Below, in pieces: positions 60,051 through 64,000 of a stretch of DNA of 64,000 bases. A program made the position numbers and the translations under genes. The DNA is from Vandiemenella viatica (taxonomy: Eukaryota > Arthropoda > Insecta > Orthoptera > Morabidae). The stretch lies in assembly GCA_031002005.1 (NCBI GenBank), contig JARYHS010008074.1:346542932-346606931 (forward strand), read 5' to 3'. The notes under the pieces are model-generated. The model saw nothing but the letters and a program-made list of their open reading frames with translations, had not been told where the DNA came from and did not search any database. The number at the start of each line of letters is the position of its first letter. The first letter of the stretch is position 1.

Positions 60051-62345
60051 AGAAATATATATCACACAATTTTTAATTTTTTTTATCATGCAGATAGTAT
60101 AATAGGAACTTGAACCTATTTGATACAGCCAATTTGTTCATCTTTAAATGGTGTACAAGACAATAGTACCATATTCCAGTAATGGTTTGACACAGGCAGA
60201 GAAAAGTCAGAATAATATATTAACGTTTCTGAATTCTTTCCCAGATCTACATATTAATCTCAGGACACAAAGTTCTAGCAGAGTTTTGTAGTTAATATGA
60301 TCAGAGAAAGTAATATGATCACTACCAGGTATTTAGTGAGTTGAGTAACTGCACAATTTGACCACATAAGAAGTAGTGGTGACAACAATAAAACACCAAG
60401 ACCACTTTTTTTATGTATGTATATATTCTGGTGCAACCGTACCTCTAGCTTGGAAATGTTTTGTTGCAGAATATAAATGTCATGATCACTGTATACTGAT
60501 CTAAAGATCAGTATTTAGTAGAAACTTGGATTTAAATTTTCACCAATGGCATTAATAAATATGCTTAACAGAATAGGCCCTAGATGGGAACTTTGTGGTA
60601 CACCAAATGTAACAATGTAGTCGTTTGGCAGATAGCCACTGACATGTATTTTCAGGCACCTGTCAGATAAATTTGAGTGAAGTCAGTCCAAGGCTGTGGA
60701 TCATATGGTATAACAACTTAATTTACTAATCAGAATATCATGTTTAACCATAGAAAAAGCCTTGCTGAAGTCAGTATATAAGGAAACCTTTACTCAATGC
60801 GTTAAGTATGAAGTTAATATACGGGTACAGATTAGTCGGCGTGGATCTTCCACCAAAGAATCCATGCTGTTTTGAGGTTATGATATTTTTAAATGCAAAA
60901 TTAAACTGTGGCAGGACAATATTCTCTAGAAGCTTGGAAAGTGATGATTGAATGGATATTGGCCTGTAATTGCTGACATTAAATTTTTTACTCAATTTCT
61001 GTATAGGACTAAAGTATGATAGTTTCCATGTTGAAGGAAAATTTCCTGTTTCAAGAAATTTATTGAAATTGTGAGCGATAATATCACAAAGTCCAGTAGC
61101 ATAGTTGATCAACAGAATGTTTGGTATCGAGTCAAGTCTAGCATCTTTGTTAATATTCATTAGTGTTAGTTGATAAAATACATCATCAAAATGGACTTCA
61201 AATTTTAGAGATGTCAGCATCCAGACACTTATTTCTGTTGTCATGAGCAGTGGACTGTATATACTTTTGAAGAATGATACAAACAGATTATTATTAGACT
61301 CACAATGGTGCCATACTATGCCATGGTCCAGAGAATATAGTCATGATTGCATCATTTATTTTTGATGAAACTGTAGACTTTGCTGGTAACATCAGATCTC
61401 AGAGCTTTATCAGCTGTGTCCAGATACCTCTTGTGACAAGATGCACTCGGATTCTTACATTCCGATCTGAATTTACTAAAGGCAGTTTTTCTCTTTTTAT
61501 AATTTCTGTGAGCGATTTTCTACTGTTTATTTTTATATATCAGTTTCTTAGAAAATCAGCATGGATAATCATAAGTTTTGTTACTGCACAACAGAAAGAA
61601 CTGTGTTTCTAGTAGACTATCTTGTTAATCCAATTTACTTTATCATCGATATTGTCCAGTTTATATAGATCCATCCAATTGATATCCAGGAAGTATTTAT
61701 TCAATGCAGCTTAGTGAGCGCTTCTGAAGGCATAATTACGTAGCATTCAGATTTGAATTTGATAGGGCAACTAACGAAAATGTCTTGTCAATCAAGATAT
61801 CCAGGTCCGTGAAGCACAAATCCAGTATCCCATACTGATAATTACAAATTTTATTAATTTATTATAAGTAGGAGGCATCCAAAAAGATGAAATTTCTCGT
61901 TCAGCAATTTTTCACATTCTACTTGTGGTAAGCTACCATAAATATTACAATCAACAAATATCATTAGTCTAAAATGTTGAATAAAGTACATCAACATGAG
62001 ATAATGGTGGAATATATACACATCTGATAATAATGTCACCACCATGACATTTCATTCTGACAAAAAACTCGCTCCAAATGGTTAAAATTTATTGTAGCTG
62101 GTTCTACAGTGATACAGCACTGTTCAGCAATAAAGACTCAGCCATAATGCTCATAAGTGCTAGTCACTGAACCTCTGTCTTTCCTGTAAATGGAATAACT
62201 ATTACCGATTACTACACAATCCATAATAGATGAATGAAGCCAAGACTATGTGATACATAATATGTCATATTAACAATTGCTGATGTAGTTAAAAAAATAA
62301 GTTTAGCTCTTAGCCCTCTAATGTTCCGACAGTACACTAGTAGAT
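60050..62345 (-). pseudogene. Jockey/I-like LINE: endonuclease and reverse transcriptase
   Basis: Minus-strand order: an endonuclease start resembling NIRGLRAKL (about 62335); pieces with CVYIPP-like and VDCNIYGSLPQ relics (about 62030-61930); a GILDLCFTD block (about 61830). Then RT fingers at 61244-60771 with KKFNVSNYRPISIQSSLSKL and KQHGFFGGRSTPTNLY, a TDFSKAF block just after (about 60770-60740), and a thumb with VKPLLEYGTIV near 60170. It differs from the CR1-like copies by the YRPIS and RSTPTN wording. It has many stops and is dead. Confidence 0.75.
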
Positions 62346-62365
62346 AATGATTGACATTTTCACTT

Positions 62366-62507
62366 ATATGAAATGTTGTCGGGTTACTAGCCGAGTTAAA
62401 GAAGTCGCCTTTTCACCAGAAGATGGTGACAATGAATGTAATCGCCGAAATATAGTGTAATTATAACACTTCTTTAACTCGGCTAGTCACATGAGAACAT
62501 TTCATAT
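62366..62507. repeat. Hairpin repeat with hammerhead-like loop
   Basis: Arms 62366-62404 and 62469-62507 are inverted repeats (39 nt, perfect over ACTAGCCGAGTTAAAGAAG). The loop contains CCAGAAGATGGTGAC and ATCGCCGAAATATAG, i.e. an (A)GAAGA, stem (GGTGA/CGCC) and GAAA arrangement resembling degenerate Penelope hammerhead motifs. Confidence 0.6.
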
Positions 62508-62510
62508 ATT

Positions 62511-63490
62511 CTCAACGCTGAGAGAAACTACGTTCTTATGTATTTTCACTTATCTTTGGGGGCATGAAACGGAGTCATCTGTAAGGGGACCAAATAAATC
62601 CCAGTAATATTTTGTTACAGTGAAGTGAATATACTACTTCACTTCTAGTGGCAGAAGTTTGGCAGCCACAGCATAACACTATGCCTAAGTGTGATAAGGC
62701 ATCAGCGCTTCCCGCGAGTGCACTTGTACTCGTAGCGTCAGTCGTCGCCGAAGGCTCCCGAAGTAATAAGGAACGTGCTACCAATAACATCACTTTTACT
62801 ATCCCATTTCTGCCAGAATCATCTAAATTCAATATAGCAGGGGTAGCAGCTAACGCTTTGCATGGAATAGTAGTTATGTTCTGTGTTGTAATTTCGTCAG
62901 TGTAAAATTAACTTCAGTAAACCAGAACTTCTACACAAAACCTTCAAAAATCTGTATCAGGCCAATAACACCCAGGCTACAAAGTACTCAGCACAGCCTT
63001 TTATCAAAATATAACATCTTTGACAGACTTTAGTTCCTTTCAACAGCTAATCATCTACAGAGATTGGTAATCCCGCATCACCAATCCCTGGTGTCAACGA
63101 AAGAAGAGCATCACCCTGACAAGAAGAAACATTAAGAAGAAAGTACTATCAGACAAGATAGTGATGTCACGATACAATACAATATATTCATTTTCCATTG
63201 ATACCAATATAAGAGACTGGTCCTGTGGGATGTGGAAAGTTGTCAGATAAACAATTGCATAACAAAGTAACACATACACCAGAAGATGTACAATCACATT
63301 ATACATGATACATCAAAAAATTGCATAACAAAATAATACATACACCAGATGATGTACAATCATAGCATACAAGGTACATTAATTATGTCTACTACATTTA
63401 CACAAACTACTGGTGGTTTATTTTTTAGATACCTTAGAAATAACTTCTTTGACAGAGTGGGAGTTGTCAATTAAAAATTCTTTCAATTTC
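62511..63490. other. No recognisable gene; one GC-rich patch
   Basis: A GC-richer patch at 62690-62770 gives open frames on both strands (62648-62905 + and 62832-62575 -) with no family resemblance. It may be a LINE 5' region. Confidence 0.35.
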
Positions 63491-63499
63491 GACGCGGTG

Positions 63500-63620
63500 A
63501 CAGCCAGCTTACGACAGCCAGTAGACACCGATACCTGATGAAGACAGCTGAGCTTGCTGTTGAAACGTCATGTTACTTTGACACCATCCGGCTGAACACC
63601 CGTGAAGATTACATTTCAGA
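63500..63620 (+). other. Hammerhead-like motif of a Penelope-type element
   Basis: A perfect CTGATGA at 63535-63541 is followed by a 6-bp stem (GACAGC at 63543-63548 with GCTGTT at 63556-63561) and GAAA at 63562-63565. GTCA/TGAC (63567-63570 and 63579-63582) could form another stem. One extra A after the CTGATGA box and no clear NUH site leave catalytic activity doubtful. Confidence 0.5.
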
Positions 63621-63639
63621 ATTTTATGATTATGTTATG

Positions 63640-63760
63640 GGCAAAAAGCATGCTTGAGCAGAATGCATTCTGCCAAATCCTTCGGTAAAAATGCTTTCTG
63701 CCCAAGGTTATATTGTGCAGAATGTATTCTGCCCGGGCAGAATGCATTATGTCACTATGG
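63640..63760. repeat. Palindromic GCAGAATGCATTCTGC cluster
   Basis: A perfect 16-bp palindrome at 63658-63673, an imperfect copy at 63717-63732, and ATTCTGCCCGGGCAGAAT (perfect 18-bp palindrome) at 63726-63743 overlapping a further half-copy. Confidence 0.85.
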
Positions 63761-63831
63761 TGTATGTGACATACGGCATGCAAAGCTTGAGTGAGGGAGT
63801 GTTAATTAGTTTGTAAGCCACAGCCTACTTG

Positions 63832-64000
63832 TAGGGCCGGTTTAAGGCTACCGCAAGAACCGCAGTCACTGGGGGCCCCAAGCTTGAGGGGGCCCCACCA
63901 CGATCCCATTCAAAATTTGTCCTTACTTAACTAACAAGTTACTTGCAAAATAAATAATCTACAAATTTAGAATGTTAACAAGCTACTTTCACAATACTCC
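63832..64000. mobile_element. Probable hAT left end (runs off window)
   Basis: GTAGGGCCGGTTTAAGG followed by GGGGCCCC-rich sequence (63879-63899) resembles hAT termini of the CAGGGCCGG type. The other end is outside the window, so no target duplication can be checked. Confidence 0.4.

Noticed and set aside
62575..62905. Overlapping opposite-strand frames at 62.6-62.9 kb
   Set aside because: Base composition gives open frames on both strands; no motif, splice site or polyadenylation signal supports a gene.

Overview
This window is eukaryotic, AT-rich and dominated by decayed transposable elements. It holds GT-AG introns, an intron of about 27 kb, CR1/jockey-type LINEs, a Penelope-like element, Helitrons, mariner/DD41D, hAT and LTR elements, and a tRNA-SINE-like repeat of a kind familiar from large insect genomes. 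The best guess, by inference only, is a large-genome insect, perhaps polyneopteran/orthopteran.

Host gene: one host gene is well supported. It is the 3' end of a divergent synaptotagmin-like gene on the + strand, with exons 26806-27130, 30330-30459 and 57396-57712. Splice phases match exactly across both introns, and two polyadenylation signals follow the stop. The last intron (30460-57395) is 26.9 kb and is packed with nested transposons. Upstream exons were not found.

Region 1-13.5 kb: a SINE-like repeat, then a DD41D mariner with about 110-bp inverted repeats (2181-3534). Next is a minus-strand Helitron (3928-11130) split by a 5.3-kb hAT element (5208-10492, 8-bp target duplication). That hAT itself holds a long-hairpin MITE and a Helitron fragment. 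The Helitron's 5' leader carries a strictly 5-bp-phased array of alternating TTC/GAA triplets (10766-10951), the architecture of an extended heat-shock element, about 315 bp upstream of the Rep/helicase reading frame. A small LTR element follows (11250-13493).

Region 13.5-26 kb: a CR1-like LINE fragment (+), a nearly full-length CR1-like LINE (-) with an esterase-type ORF1 and tandem 5' repeats, two LINE scraps, and a nearly intact DD41D mariner (23999-25361) with 32-bp perfect terminal repeats and one in-frame TAG.

Region 26-58 kb: the synaptotagmin-like exons; a degenerate tandem repeat in the shorter intron; and in the long intron LINE remnants, a piggyBac-like relic with palindromic repeats, a second decayed heat-shock-like array, a 5.2-kb LTR retrotransposon lacking its pol core (37206-42400), and a ZBED/KIAA1586-type hAT (43232-46381). 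Two Helitrons follow that carry an A/B dimeric satellite with an exact 368-bp period (47079-51163, and the inverted 52474 to about 54665). The second is interrupted by a deleted mariner. A Penelope GIY-YIG remnant lies at 55.7-56.6 kb.

Region 58-64 kb: a LINE 3' fragment, a fold-back mariner (58847-59754), a jockey-like LINE, a hairpin repeat, a hammerhead-like Penelope motif, a palindrome cluster and the left end of a probable hAT.

No prokaryotic genes, CRISPR arrays or rRNA genes were seen.
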